Positions 8,358 to 16,110 are shown, numbered from the stretch's first letter. The stretch: DNA of 64,000 nt from Flavobacteriaceae bacterium (GCA_002746415.1 NVXD01000022.1:1-64000); one strand, 5' to 3'. Notes: generated by a model not told the origin, from the letters alone. Program-made: numbers and translations.

Positions 8358-8390
8358 GATTTCGACTTCGGTCAATCCACATGAAATGAC
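8358..8390. repeat. Diverged palindromic dispersed repeat
   Basis: Contains ATTTCGACTTCGG and CATGAAATGAC, ATTTC and GAAAT being inverted. It resembles the repeats at 14521-14550, 15350-15378 and 23941-23966. It lies between the DUF2851 and rhodanese genes. Confidence 0.45.
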
Positions 8391-8434
8391 AGGATACAAA
8401 ATACAAACGATACTTACTTAGCACTAATAGCTAG

Positions 8435-8749
8435 TTACTCCCCTTCAATATCACCTGCCCAGTTCATAAATCCGCCTTCAAGATTATAAGCGTTTTCAAA
8501 ACCAGCTTGGTTCATTAATGCACAGGCTTGTCCACTTCTATTGCCAGACCTGCAATACACATAATAGCTCTTTGCCTTGTCTAGCTTCTCCAGTTCATCC
8601 AAAAATTCCTGCCCCAAATAAATATCAATATTGGTAGCCTTAGGAATATACCCTTCCTCAACTTCTTCTGGTGTTCTAACATCTAGAATAAATGAATTTT
8701 CATCCTTCTCCAATTGCTCTTCCCACTCTTCTTGTGATAAATCTGCCAT
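8435..8749 (-). CDS. Single-domain rhodanese-like protein
   Basis: A 104-aa cytoplasmic protein consisting of one rhodanese domain. The active-site loop is YVYCRSGNRSGQA, with catalytic Cys followed by RSGNRS as in GlpE/PspE-like sulfurtransferases; FILDVRTPEEVEEGYIP is the conserved first half. It likely moves sulfane sulfur as a persulfide, with the acceptor unknown. It stands alone between two terminators, with a -7 box at 8772-8779 giving a leader of roughly 15-20 nt. Confidence 0.9.
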   Translation of the reverse strand: MADLSQEEWEEQLEKDENSFILDVRTPEEVEEGYIPKATNIDIYLGQEFLDELEKLDKAKSYYVYCRSGNRSGQACALMNQAGFENAYNLEGGFMNWAGDIEGE

Positions 8750-8771
8750 GTTATTTTTTTATTAATGACTG

Positions 8772-8779
8772 CAAAAATA
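8772..8779 (-). promoter_or_regulatory. -7 box of the rhodanese gene
   Basis: The minus strand reads TATTTTTG (TAnnTTTG), 22 nt before the ATG. It overlaps the T-rich tail of the terminator at 8779-8807. Confidence 0.45.
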
Positions 8780-8807
8780 AAAATCCGAAACAACTTTTCG
8801 GATTTTT
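8779..8807 (-). terminator. Rho-independent terminator after the thioredoxin-fold pair
   Basis: AAAAATCCGAAA and TTTCGGATTTTT form a perfect 12-bp stem with a 5-nt loop and a T-rich tail on the minus strand, 21 bp after the redoxin stop. Confidence 0.8.
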
Positions 8808-8827
8808 ATCATAGATTTTATTTATTG

Positions 8828-9445
8828 CTATACCTTAATAGTACATCCTATAGCCCTTGTTGTTTTTATTTCTATTGGGGTACCAGCCAACATAGCATCT
8901 ACTGCATCTTCCACAAAGGTTGTTTCAACTGCGGATGCATCAGAAGAATTATCGTCAACAGCTCCAATATATACGACCTTATTTCCTTCTTTTGTTTTAT
9001 TCAATAAAAACACGTGAGGCGTTCTAGTTGCTCCATATTTCGGAAATACTTTTTGACCATCATCCAATAAGTAAGGAAAAGTAAATCCTTTTTCCTTGGC
9101 CCTTACTTTCATCTTTTCATAACTATCGCTTGGTTGCACATCAGGATTATTAGGATTTATTGCAATGACAGGAACACCCAACCCTTTATACTTCCTGTCC
9201 AAAGCAATAATACGGTCTTCATAAGCAACAGCATATGGACAACTATTACATGTAAAAACAATCAAAAAACCTTTAGCATTTGGATAATCAGCCATAGACA
9301 CCATATTGCCAGTTGTACTCATCAAATTAAAATCTGATGCAAAGTCTCCTATAGCATAACCATCAACTTCTATAGTATCATTAACTGTAAAAGCACTGAC
9401 CACCAATAGCAATCCGACAAGTGCAAAATTCATTGTTTTTTTCAT
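8828..9445 (-). CDS. Secreted thioredoxin-fold (peroxiredoxin-like) protein
   Basis: A 205-aa protein with signal peptide (MKKTMNFALVGLLLVVSAFT) and an AhpC/TSA-type thioredoxin fold: FASDFNLMSTTGNMVSMADY, then FLIVFTCNSCPYAVAYEDRI with CNSC in place of a CxxC, then VPVIAINPNNPDVQPSDSYE. This is the PRX-like group whose members are annotated as redoxins or peroxiredoxin-like; the exact reaction is unknown. It lies 4 bp downstream of the TlpA-like gene, so the two are co-transcribed and may act together in the periplasm. Confidence 0.87.
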   Translation of the reverse strand: MKKTMNFALVGLLLVVSAFTVNDTIEVDGYAIGDFASDFNLMSTTGNMVSMADYPNAKGFLIVFTCNSCPYAVAYEDRIIALDRKYKGLGVPVIAINPNNPDVQPSDSYEKMKVRAKEKGFTFPYLLDDGQKVFPKYGATRTPHVFLLNKTKEGNKVVYIGAVDDNSSDASAVETTFVEDAVDAMLAGTPIEIKTTRAIGCTIKV

Positions 9446-9449
9446 ACTA

Positions 9450-9995
9450 TTATTTTTTTATAAATTCATTTAAACTAGCATTAAGCTCCTCGTAGGTAAA
9501 CGATTGCTCATAAAACTCTCTTTTCTTATTATTGTAAATCAAGGTTGCGGGAATACCCCCAGACCAATCTGCATTCACTTTAGGAATCCATGTATTCTGT
9601 TTTGGATCCTCTAGAATTATTACTTTGGATTTTAATTTTTTCTTCTTGATAAAAGGCACAAGATTGGATTCCCACATTTTAGGCATGTCCAAATTTACCA
9701 GAATGACTTCTACGTTATTATCCTTTTGTTCAGTATATATTCTTTCAAAATATGGCAATTCAGCTACACAAGGCTTGCACCAAGTTGCCCAAAAGTTAAT
9801 CACATATGTTTTGTGGTCATCTTTATGAAACAGCCCCTCCATTCCATTGAAATCATACACAGGAAGATGTATATCATCTACGGCAACCGTTAATTTAGGA
9901 ATACCCTCTGCCAAAAGCAGCTGTGACTCCTTTTTTTCTTTTGACCCACAAGAAATCATTAGAACAACCACTAATAATACTATAATCCTCTGCAT
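9450..9995 (-). CDS. TlpA-like thiol:disulfide lipoprotein
   Basis: A 181-aa TlpA/ResA-family thioredoxin. The chosen ATG at 9995 gives MQRIIVLLVVVLMISCGSKE, a clean lipoprotein signal with lipobox Cys; the frame is open further upstream to 10028 but that would spoil the signal. The redox motif is FWATWCKPCVAELPYF (CxxC WCKPC). A cis-Pro loop GGIPATLIYNN follows. It probably reduces periplasmic disulfides, anchored to a membrane. First gene of a two-gene unit with the redoxin; divergent from the MarR gene. Confidence 0.9.
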   Translation of the reverse strand: MQRIIVLLVVVLMISCGSKEKKESQLLLAEGIPKLTVAVDDIHLPVYDFNGMEGLFHKDDHKTYVINFWATWCKPCVAELPYFERIYTEQKDNNVEVILVNLDMPKMWESNLVPFIKKKKLKSKVIILEDPKQNTWIPKVNADWSGGIPATLIYNNKKREFYEQSFTYEELNASLNEFIKK

Positions 9996-10097
9996 ATCAT
10001 AACATTGAATCTTAAAATTAACCATCAAAATATGGGCTAAGGTCTTTTTAACAAAAATTTATCGCTTTTTAACACTTAACCAAACCCCTTAATGATT

Positions 10098-10105
10098 TAC
10101 ATTTG
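10098..10105 (+). promoter_or_regulatory. -7 box of the MarR gene
   Basis: TACATTTG matches TAnnTTTG and ends 22 nt before the ATG at 10128. Transcription from here would start downstream of the earlier in-frame ATG at 10092, which supports the 10128 start. Confidence 0.5.
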
Positions 10106-10127
10106 TATATACAATTGTTGTATTTAC

Positions 10128-10574
10128 ATGAATGTAGAGAAAGTTTTGAAAACTGATATTGAAATGCCATTGAGAAGCAAGTCCATTATTCATCTGATTT
10201 TGGTATATAATTCAATTGGTGAGTCATTAAGCAATGCCTTAAAACCATTTGATGTTTCACTACAGCAATTTAATGTTCTTAGGATATTACGAGGTCAGAA
10301 AGGAAAACCAGCCAATTTGTCTACAATTAATGAGCGTATGGTAACTAAAATGAGTAATACAACCAGGCTAGTAGACAAATTATTGCTCAAAGGTTTTGTA
10401 GAAAGAGTGACATGTATAGCCAACAGGCGTAAGGTTGAAATTACGATCACAAAAAAAGGGGATGCAATTCTCAAAAAAATGGATACAGTAGTCAATAGTA
10501 CTCAAGCGCAAATTTTAAAGAACTTTAGCAATGAAGAATTGCTACAATTAAACAATTTATTGAACAAATTTTAA
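10128..10574 (+). CDS. MarR family transcriptional regulator
   Basis: A 148-aa winged-helix regulator starting MNVEKVLKTDIEMPLRSKS. The helix-turn-helix region is LSTINERMVTKMSNTTRLVD and the wing is FVERVTCIANRRKVEITITK, both typical of MarR. It is followed 56 bp later by a YceI gene on the same strand, a pair often seen in Flavobacteriia, so it may control YceI. The ligand is unknown. The in-frame ATG at 10092 was rejected because a -7 box lies after it. Confidence 0.9.
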   Translation: MNVEKVLKTDIEMPLRSKSIIHLILVYNSIGESLSNALKPFDVSLQQFNVLRILRGQKGKPANLSTINERMVTKMSNTTRLVDKLLLKGFVERVTCIANRRKVEITITKKGDAILKKMDTVVNSTQAQILKNFSNEELLQLNNLLNKF

Positions 10575-10630
10575 AATAATAAATAATAACACTCATCATT
10601 AACATTTAAATTTTTATTAATATATATAAC

Positions 10631-11209
10631 ATGAAAAAGAACGTATTTAGTTTAGTATTGGCAGTAGCCTTTGGTTTTACAGCAACTGCAAGCACCCAAA
10701 TAGATGGAGAAAAAAAAGAAGTAAAGGCAAGTGAAAGCAGCGTAACATGGAAAGGGTATAAAGTAACAGGGTCACATGCTGGAACTATAGCTCTTAAAGA
10801 AGGGTTTTTATTATTCGATGACAATAAACTTACTGGTGGAGAATTTGTAGTAAACATGACTACATTGACAACCACAGATGAGATGGGTGATATGAATGCT
10901 AAGTTGAATGGCCATCTTAAGTCTGACGATTTCTTTGGAGTTGAAGCGCATCCAACTGCCAAATTGGTCTTTACAAAAGCCGTATCCTTCAACAAAAATT
11001 CTTATACTGTTACAGGTGATTTGACAATTAAAGGAATCACAAAACCAATTACTTTTGTTGTTTCAATTTTTGGAAGTAAAGCTACAGCAACTTTAAAAAT
11101 AGACAGAACCAAGTATGGTATTAAATACGGTTCTGGTAGTTTCTTTGACAATCTAGGAGATAAAGCCATCTATGATGAGTTTGACCTTGTTACAGAATTA
11201 CAATTTTAG
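10631..11209 (+). CDS. YceI family periplasmic lipid-binding protein
   Basis: A 192-aa secreted protein: signal peptide (MKKNVFSLVLAVAFGFTATA) then a YceI lipocalin-like domain. Family blocks are VTWKGYKVTGSHAGTIALKE, LTGGEFVVNMTTLTTTDEM, LNGHLKSDDFFGVEAHPTAK and GDLTIKGITKPITF. YceI proteins bind polyisoprenoids or other lipids in the periplasm. It lies behind the MarR gene and ends before a strong terminator. Confidence 0.93.
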   Translation: MKKNVFSLVLAVAFGFTATASTQIDGEKKEVKASESSVTWKGYKVTGSHAGTIALKEGFLLFDDNKLTGGEFVVNMTTLTTTDEMGDMNAKLNGHLKSDDFFGVEAHPTAKLVFTKAVSFNKNSYTVTGDLTIKGITKPITFVVSIFGSKATATLKIDRTKYGIKYGSGSFFDNLGDKAIYDEFDLVTELQF

Positions 11210-11228
11210 TCCCGAAACCCTACTGTTG

Positions 11229-11268
11229 CAACCCCCATTTAGAACCTTCTAAATGGGGATTGTTTTTT
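11229..11268 (+). terminator. Rho-independent terminator after YceI
   Basis: CCCCATTTAGAA and TTCTAAATGGGG (11233-11244 and 11247-11258) form a perfect 12-bp stem, followed by a run of seven T at 11262-11268. It separates the MarR/YceI unit from the trp operon. Confidence 0.88.
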
Positions 11269-11283
11269 TATAACATATATGAT

Positions 11284-11314
11284 TTGAATATTATAAAATT
11301 CCTTTCTATATTTG
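11284..11314 (+). promoter_or_regulatory. trp operon promoter
   Basis: TTG at 11284-11286, 20 bp spacer, TATATTTG at 11307-11314: an exact match to the Bacteroidota TTG-N17-23-TAnnTTTG promoter. Start of transcription is expected near 11320, at or just before the leader-peptide ATG. Confidence 0.75.
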
Positions 11315-11319
11315 GGCAT

Positions 11320-11370
11320 ATGAAATTTACAATGTTAAATACTTGGTGGTGGAAAAACTTACGTCGATAA
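11320..11370 (+). CDS. trpL: trp operon leader peptide
   Basis: A 16-codon ORF, MKFTMLNTWWWKNLRR, ending in TAA, with three consecutive Trp codons (11344-11352). An internal ATG at 11332 would give a 12-residue version. It starts 5 nt after the -7 box and ends 36 bp before the attenuator stem. Consecutive codons for the product amino acid are the hallmark of a ribosome-stalling leader peptide. Given the predicted transcription start it could be translated as a leaderless mRNA, or from the 11332 ATG. Too short for ordinary gene finders. Confidence 0.82.
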   Translation: MKFTMLNTWWWKNLRR

Positions 11371-11434
11371 TCGTGAGCTAAGCACCCAATGGTATAAAAT
11401 ATACAGAGGCTTGTCATCACGACAAGCCTTTTTT
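11358..11434 (+). promoter_or_regulatory. trp transcription attenuator
   Basis: Two exclusive folds are visible. Fold A: CTTACG (11358-11363) pairs with CGTGAG (11372-11377), leaving the terminator AGGCTTGTC/GACAAGCCT (11407-11415 and 11421-11429) with six T. Fold B: GTGA (11373-11376) with TCAC (11417-11420), AAGC (11380-11383) with GCTT (11409-11412) and GTATA/TATAC (11392-11396 and 11400-11404) form a stacked antiterminator that uses the left terminator arm. A ribosome stalled on the Trp codons would cover CTTACG and favour fold B, i.e. read-through when tryptophan is short. Confidence 0.75.
11406..11434 (+). terminator. Attenuator terminator of the trp operon
   Basis: A perfect 9-bp stem AGGCTTGTC/GACAAGCCT with loop ATCAC and six T, 18 bp before the trpE ATG. 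It follows a Trp-rich leader ORF, so it is conditional. Confidence 0.85.
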
Positions 11435-11452
11435 ATTGAAAAAAAATTTAAA

Positions 11453-12850
11453 ATGAAATATCAACTTACATCAAACCATAAAAAAATACTGGCAGATACC
11501 ATTACACCAGTGAGTGTATACTTAAAAATTAGGGATCGGTTTCCAAACAGTATTCTTCTAGAGAGTAGTGACTATCATGCCAATGACAATAGCTTCTCCT
11601 ATATCTGTTGTAATCCTATAGCCTCTATCAAAATTCAGAATGAAGTAATAACACAACATTTTCCTGATGGCAGTAGCAAAGAAATCACTATTGACGCCAA
11701 TACAGATGTAACCAATATCATCCATGAATTCAGTAGAAAATTCGAAGGAGAGGATACTAATTTTAAATTCATAAACAATGGTTTGTTTGGCTATATGGCT
11801 TATGATGCCGTTCGCTATTATGAAGATATAACCATTACTAAAAAAGAAGGTGCGATAGAGATTCCAGATGTTTACTATGCTGTATATCAAAATATAATAG
11901 CGATAAATCATTTTAAAAACGAAGCTTATATTTTTGCTCATTGTTATGAAACGGAAAGTAATATTGATGAAATAGAGCAGATTTTGACTGTAAAAAATTT
12001 TGCAACCTATAACTTCTCCAAAGAAGGTGCTGCAACATCCAATTTAAAAGATGAAGAATACAAAGAGCATGTAAAACTGGCCAAAAAACATTGTCAACGT
12101 GGTGATGTTTTTCAATTGGTGTTATCCAGAAGATTTTCTCAAGGATTTAAAGGGGATGAATTTAACGTATATAGAGCCTTGCGCTCCATAAACCCATCGC
12201 CTTACTTGTTTTATTTTGACTATGGTGATTTTAAAATATTTGGCAGTTCTCCTGAGGCCCAATTAGTGGTCAAAGACGGAAAAGCGGAAATACACCCAAT
12301 AGCGGGTACTTTTAAACGAACCGGAAATGATGAAGAAGATGCAATCTTAGCAAAGAAACTCACCAAAGACGATAAAGAAAATAGCGAGCATGTTATGTTG
12401 GTTGATTTGGCCAGAAATGACTTGAGCAGAAATGGGAATATGGTAACTGTAGATAATTACAGAGAAGTTCAATTCTTTTCCCATGTCATTCATTTGGTAT
12501 CCAAGGTTACTGGTCAAAAGAAAAAAGACATTCCTACCATGAAAGTAGTGGCAGATACTTTCCCAGCAGGAACATTAAGCGGTGCTCCCAAACACATGGC
12601 CATGCAATTAATTGAAAAATATGAAAAAACTAGTAGAGGCTACTATGGTGGTGCTATTGGTTTTATGGACTTTAATGGCAATTTCAATCATGCCATCATG
12701 ATCAGAACCTTTCTAAGTAAAAACCATGAATTACATTTTCAAGCAGGAGCAGGTTTGGTAGCTGCATCCGACCCAGAAAAGGAATTACAAGAAACATACC
12801 ATAAACTAGGAGCACTAAACAACGCTTTAGAAATAGCTGAGACCATTTAA
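11453..12850 (+). CDS. trpE: Anthranilate synthase component I
   Basis: A 465-aa chorismate-utilising enzyme making anthranilate from chorismate and ammonia with TrpG. The start is ATG at 11453 (MKYQLTSNHKKILADTI), just after the attenuator; the frame is open further upstream but that runs through the terminator. The N-terminal regulatory domain has LLESSDYHANDNSFSYICCN, near the LLES motif used for Trp feedback binding. The catalytic C-terminal half holds GDVFQLVLSRRF, FGSSPEAQLVVKDG, IHPIAGTFKRTGNDEEDA, EHVMLVDLARNDLSRNG, FPAGTLSGAPKHMAMQLI and GYYGGAIGFMDFNGN. First gene of trpEGDCFBA, 11 bp before trpG. Confidence 0.97.
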   Translation: MKYQLTSNHKKILADTITPVSVYLKIRDRFPNSILLESSDYHANDNSFSYICCNPIASIKIQNEVITQHFPDGSSKEITIDANTDVTNIIHEFSRKFEGEDTNFKFINNGLFGYMAYDAVRYYEDITITKKEGAIEIPDVYYAVYQNIIAINHFKNEAYIFAHCYETESNIDEIEQILTVKNFATYNFSKEGAATSNLKDEEYKEHVKLAKKHCQRGDVFQLVLSRRFSQGFKGDEFNVYRALRSINPSPYLFYFDYGDFKIFGSSPEAQLVVKDGKAEIHPIAGTFKRTGNDEEDAILAKKLTKDDKENSEHVMLVDLARNDLSRNGNMVTVDNYREVQFFSHVIHLVSKVTGQKKKDIPTMKVVADTFPAGTLSGAPKHMAMQLIEKYEKTSRGYYGGAIGFMDFNGNFNHAIMIRTFLSKNHELHFQAGAGLVAASDPEKELQETYHKLGALNNALEIAETI

Positions 12851-12861
12851 ACAAGAGAAGA

Positions 12862-13431
12862 ATGAGTAAGAATAGAATATTGGTCATAGATAATTACGAT
12901 AGTTTCACTTACAATTTGGTACACTATCTAGAAGATTTAGATTGTGAAGTAGTTGTAAAGAGAAACGATCAACTGACTATTGAAGAGGTAGATGCATACG
13001 ATAAAATAGTCCTTTCTCCAGGTCCTGGGATTCCTGAAGAAGCCGGGCTTTTAAAAGAAATCATTAAAACGTACGCCCCAACAAAAAAAATCTTTGGGGT
13101 TTGTTTGGGACAACAGGCTATTGGAGAAGTATTTGGAGCAAGCTTAGAAAACTTAGAACAAGTGTACCATGGTATTGCAACCAAAATTAATATTGTAAAA
13201 GATGATGTGTTGTTTGAAGGAATGCCGAAGGAAATTGAAGTTGGTCGCTACCATTCTTGGGTCGTAAATCCCAATTTACCCGAAGTATTGGAAGCTACCT
13301 CGTTTGATGAAAACGGACAAATAATGTCATTAAGGCATAAAGAATATGATGTTTGCAGTGTGCAGTTTCATCCAGAATCGGTATTAACGCCCCAGGGAAA
13401 GCAGCTATTAAAGAACTGGTTAAACTCGTAA
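12862..13431 (+). CDS. trpG: Anthranilate synthase component II (glutamine amidotransferase)
   Basis: A 189-aa class I glutamine amidotransferase feeding ammonia to TrpE. It begins MSKNRILVIDNYDSFTYNLV; LSPGPGIPEEAGLL is the oxyanion region, the nucleophile is Cys in FGVCLGQQAIGEVF, and the His/Glu of the triad are in SVQFHPESVLTPQG. It may also serve as PabA in folate synthesis, as in many bacteria. Second gene of the operon; the gap to trpD carries palindromic repeats. Confidence 0.97.
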   Translation: MSKNRILVIDNYDSFTYNLVHYLEDLDCEVVVKRNDQLTIEEVDAYDKIVLSPGPGIPEEAGLLKEIIKTYAPTKKIFGVCLGQQAIGEVFGASLENLEQVYHGIATKINIVKDDVLFEGMPKEIEVGRYHSWVVNPNLPEVLEATSFDENGQIMSLRHKEYDVCSVQFHPESVLTPQGKQLLKNWLNS

Positions 13432-13434
13432 TGC

Positions 13435-13486
13435 GATGCTGAACTTATTCTGGCATCTTACAAAATAATTACTGAAATAAATTCAG
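13435..13486. repeat. Palindromic repeats in the trpG-trpD gap
   Basis: Two imperfect palindromes: GATGC...GCATC (13435-13457, inner GAA/TTC) and CTGAA-ATAAA-TTCAG (13472-13486). Both share a CTGAA..TTCAG-like core and may be diverged copies of one element. Confidence 0.55.
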
Positions 13487-13490
13487 AAAA

Positions 13491-14483
13491 ATGAAAGAAG
13501 TACTAAATAGACTAATTAACCACGACATTCTTGAAAAACAGGATGCCAAGCAAATCATAGTGAATATTGCCAAGGGAGAATACAACTCTAGTCAAATTGC
13601 GGCTTTTCTAACCGTATATATGATGCGTAGTATTACAATTGAAGAATTGGAAGGCTTTAGAGATGCACTTTTGGAGTTGTGCTTGGCTGTTGACTTATCC
13701 GAGTACAACCCTATAGATTTATGTGGTACTGGTGGTGATGGAAAAGACACTTTTAATATATCCACTTTAGCATCCTTTGTGACCGCAGGTGCAGGCGTAA
13801 AAGTTACCAAACATGGTAATTATGGCGTTTCTTCCAAATGTGGTAGTAGTAATGTAATGGAGTTTTTAGGAATAAAATTTAGCAATGAGATCGATTTTCT
13901 AAAAAAATCAATTGATACGGCAGGGATTTGTGTATTGCATGCTCCACTATTTCATCCAGCGATGAAAAATGTTGCACCCATCAGAAGAGAATTGGGTGTA
14001 AAAACTTTTTTCAATATGTTGGGACCAATGGTAAATCCTGCATTTCCAAAGAACCAAATAGTAGGTGTTTTTAATTTGGAACTTGCTAGAATGTATGGCT
14101 ATTTGTATCAGAACACAGATAAAAAATTCACAGTACTTCATGCATTGGATGGGTATGATGAAATTTCATTGACTGGGGATACCAAGACTATTTCCAATAC
14201 AACTGAAGGCATGCTAAAACCATCAGATTTTGGTGTAAAAACCATTTTACAATCTGATATTGTTGGTGGTGACAGCATAGAAGCATCAGCTCAGATATTT
14301 TTAAACGTTTTACAAGGCAATGGTACTGAGCCACAAAACAATGTGGTATGTGCTAATGCTGGTGTAGCTATTGCAACAGTTAAAGGAATCACTCCAAAAG
14401 AAGGGTTCGATTTGGCCAAAGAATCTTTATTGAGTGGTAAAGGCTTGGTAGCATTAAAAAAATTACAGGAATTGAGCAAATGA
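13491..14483 (+). CDS. trpD: Anthranilate phosphoribosyltransferase
   Basis: A 330-aa enzyme transferring phosphoribose from PRPP to anthranilate. The N-terminal helical domain is followed by the PRPP-binding loop DLCGTGGDGKDTFNISTLAS, the Lys/His loop VTKHGNYGVSSKCGSSNVME, and HPAMKNVAPIRRELGVKTFF. Full family length (about 330-345). Start ATG at 13491. Not fused to trpG as in enterobacteria. The gap to trpC (79 bp) is filled by a repeat. Confidence 0.97.
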   Translation: MKEVLNRLINHDILEKQDAKQIIVNIAKGEYNSSQIAAFLTVYMMRSITIEELEGFRDALLELCLAVDLSEYNPIDLCGTGGDGKDTFNISTLASFVTAGAGVKVTKHGNYGVSSKCGSSNVMEFLGIKFSNEIDFLKKSIDTAGICVLHAPLFHPAMKNVAPIRRELGVKTFFNMLGPMVNPAFPKNQIVGVFNLELARMYGYLYQNTDKKFTVLHALDGYDEISLTGDTKTISNTTEGMLKPSDFGVKTILQSDIVGGDSIEASAQIFLNVLQGNGTEPQNNVVCANAGVAIATVKGITPKEGFDLAKESLLSGKGLVALKKLQELSK

Positions 14484-14489
14484 AACAAA

Positions 14490-14550
14490 GTGGTCTCCTT
14501 GAGCGTAACCATGAGGTTGTCGAGAGATTTCCCTCTTCGTTCGAAATGAC
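14490..14550. repeat. Composite palindromic repeat in the trpD-trpC gap
   Basis: Holds GTCTCCTTGAGCG followed by GAGAGATTTCCCTCTTCG and TTCGAAATGAC; ATTTC and GAAAT are inverted. The right part matches, in opposite orientation, the repeat at 15350-15378. Confidence 0.6.
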
Positions 14551-14562
14551 AAATTATAATAA

Positions 14563-15348
14563 ATGGATATTTTAGAAAAAATAACAAGAGACAAACGTAG
14601 GGAAGTCGATTTAAAAAAATCGCTGCTTCCCATTTCTCAATTGGAAAGTTCAGTTCTTTTTGGGCGAGAAACTGTTTCCTTGGCCAATGCTTTGCGCAAC
14701 AGTACGTCTGGGATTATCGCTGAACACAAAAGGCGTTCTCCCTCCAAGTCGGTCATCAATCAAAGTTTAAATGTGCAGGATGTGGCAAGGGGTTATGAAA
14801 ACGCAGGCGTTTGTGGCATGTCGGTTTTAACAGATCAAAAATATTTTGGTGGTTCTTTAGATGATTTAGTGCTAGCAAGAGCATCAGTAAACATGCCTTT
14901 GTTGCGCAAAGAGTTTATGATTGATGAGTATCAAATACTAGAAGCCAAAGCGCATGGTGCTGATGTTATTTTATTGATTGCTGGAATCTTAACTCAAAAT
15001 GAAATTAAAACCTTGTCTCAATTGGCTCAAAGTTTGGGGCTAGATGTATTGTTAGAAGTTCATAATGAAGAAGAATTGCATAAATCCATCATGCCTAGTT
15101 TGGACATGTTGGGTGTAAACAACAGGAATTTAAAGACTTTTGAAGTTAGTCTGGATACAAGTAAAACATTATCAAATTTAATTCCAGAGGAATTTGTAAA
15201 AGTATCAGAAAGCGGTATCAGCAGTGTTGATGCCATTACAGAATTAAAAGAATATGGATACCAAGGGTTTTTGATTGGTGAAAATTTTATGAAAACCGAT
15301 GATCCAGGAGGAAGTGCTACTATATTTATCAATGAAATAATAACATAA
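14563..15348 (+). CDS. trpC: Indole-3-glycerol phosphate synthase
   Basis: A 261-aa TIM-barrel enzyme that closes the ring of 1-(o-carboxyphenylamino)-1-deoxyribulose-5-phosphate. Family motifs: IIAEHKRRSPSKSVIN (catalytic Lys region, near residue 54), VCGMSVLTDQKYFGGSLDDL, LLRKEFMIDEYQI, ADVILLIAGIL, LGVNNRNLKTFEV, VKVSESGISS and FLIGENFMKTDDPG. It is a single-function enzyme, not fused to trpF. Start ATG at 14563. Confidence 0.97.
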   Translation: MDILEKITRDKRREVDLKKSLLPISQLESSVLFGRETVSLANALRNSTSGIIAEHKRRSPSKSVINQSLNVQDVARGYENAGVCGMSVLTDQKYFGGSLDDLVLARASVNMPLLRKEFMIDEYQILEAKAHGADVILLIAGILTQNEIKTLSQLAQSLGLDVLLEVHNEEELHKSIMPSLDMLGVNNRNLKTFEVSLDTSKTLSNLIPEEFVKVSESGISSVDAITELKEYGYQGFLIGENFMKTDDPGGSATIFINEIIT

Positions 15349-15349
15349 A

Positions 15350-15378
15350 GGTCATTTCGAATGAAGAGAGAAATGACC
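15350..15378. repeat. Perfect inverted repeat in the trpC-trpF gap
   Basis: GGTCATTTC and GAAATGACC form a perfect 9-bp stem around an 11-nt loop, starting 2 bp after the trpC stop. No T run follows, so a terminator role is unlikely; same family as 14521-14550. Confidence 0.7.
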
Positions 15379-15392
15379 ACAACATATAAATT

Positions 15393-16028
15393 ATGAAGCT
15401 TAAGGTTTGCGGAATGAATCATAATACCCAAGAGGTTGCAAAATTGCAGCCCGATTATTTGGGCTTTATATTCTGGGAACCTTCCAAACGTAGTTTTACT
15501 ACCAAAATGCCCATTATTGACCCATCAATTAAAAAAGTTGGGGTGTTTGTAGATGCTTCTTTGGAAGAGGTTATTGAAAAAGTGAAACTGTATAATTTAG
15601 ATGCTGTACAACTACATGGCAAAGAAACGCCAGTGTATTGTAATTCCTTACGACAGAAACATGTTGAGCATGACAACTTTGAAATCATCAAAGTATTTTC
15701 TATAAAAGATGATTTTGACTTTTCAATTATAGAGCCATACGAAGAAGTTTGTGATTACTATCTGTTTGATACCAAAGGAAAATTACCCGGAGGGAATGGC
15801 TATACGTTTAACTGGTCAGTTTTAAAAAACTACCCTTCTACCAAACCTTATTTTTTAAGTGGTGGCATTGGATTGGAAAATGTTACTGATATTGAATCAT
15901 TCCAACAACTGGAGGAATCTAAATACTGCCATGCCATAGACATCAACAGTAAATTTGAAACTGAGCCTGGGCTAAAAAACATAGAAAAACTGACAAAATT
16001 TAAGAACAAATTGACTTCCCCTCTATAA
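15393..16028 (+). CDS. trpF: Phosphoribosylanthranilate isomerase
   Basis: A 211-aa TIM-barrel enzyme for the Amadori rearrangement before TrpC. It begins MKLKVCGMNH, where Cys is the general base, then PDYLGFIFWEPSKRSF, VGVFVDASLEEVIEKV, LDAVQLHGKETPVYC, DTKGKLPGGNGYTFNW (catalytic Asp) and FLSGGIGLENVTDI. Its stop codon (16026-16028) lies inside the loop of the first hairpin of the downstream repeat, so the element has inserted at or shaped the gene end. Confidence 0.96.
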   Translation: MKLKVCGMNHNTQEVAKLQPDYLGFIFWEPSKRSFTTKMPIIDPSIKKVGVFVDASLEEVIEKVKLYNLDAVQLHGKETPVYCNSLRQKHVEHDNFEIIKVFSIKDDFDFSIIEPYEEVCDYYLFDTKGKLPGGNGYTFNWSVLKNYPSTKPYFLSGGIGLENVTDIESFQQLEESKYCHAIDINSKFETEPGLKNIEKLTKFKNKLTSPL

Positions 16029-16085
16029 AGAGGGGACCGAGGGGTCTGTAAAAACACCTCCCTTAATCCCTCCTTTATAGGAGGG
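16018..16085. repeat. Two G/C-rich hairpins in the trpF-trpB gap
   Basis: CCCCTCT-ATAA-AGAGGGG (16018-16035) and CCCTCC-TTTATA-GGAGGG (16068-16085), joined by CGAGGGGTCTG and CACCTCCCTTAAT, which can also pair. The first begins inside trpF. It looks like a dispersed flavobacterial repeat rather than a terminator. Confidence 0.65.
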
Positions 16086-16110
16086 AAAACAAAAAAAATG
16101 AACAACAAAT

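Noticed and set aside
11411-11452. TrpE extension from TTG at 11411
   Set aside because: It would lie in the attenuator terminator and adds a non-conserved stretch; ATG at 11453 gives the family start.
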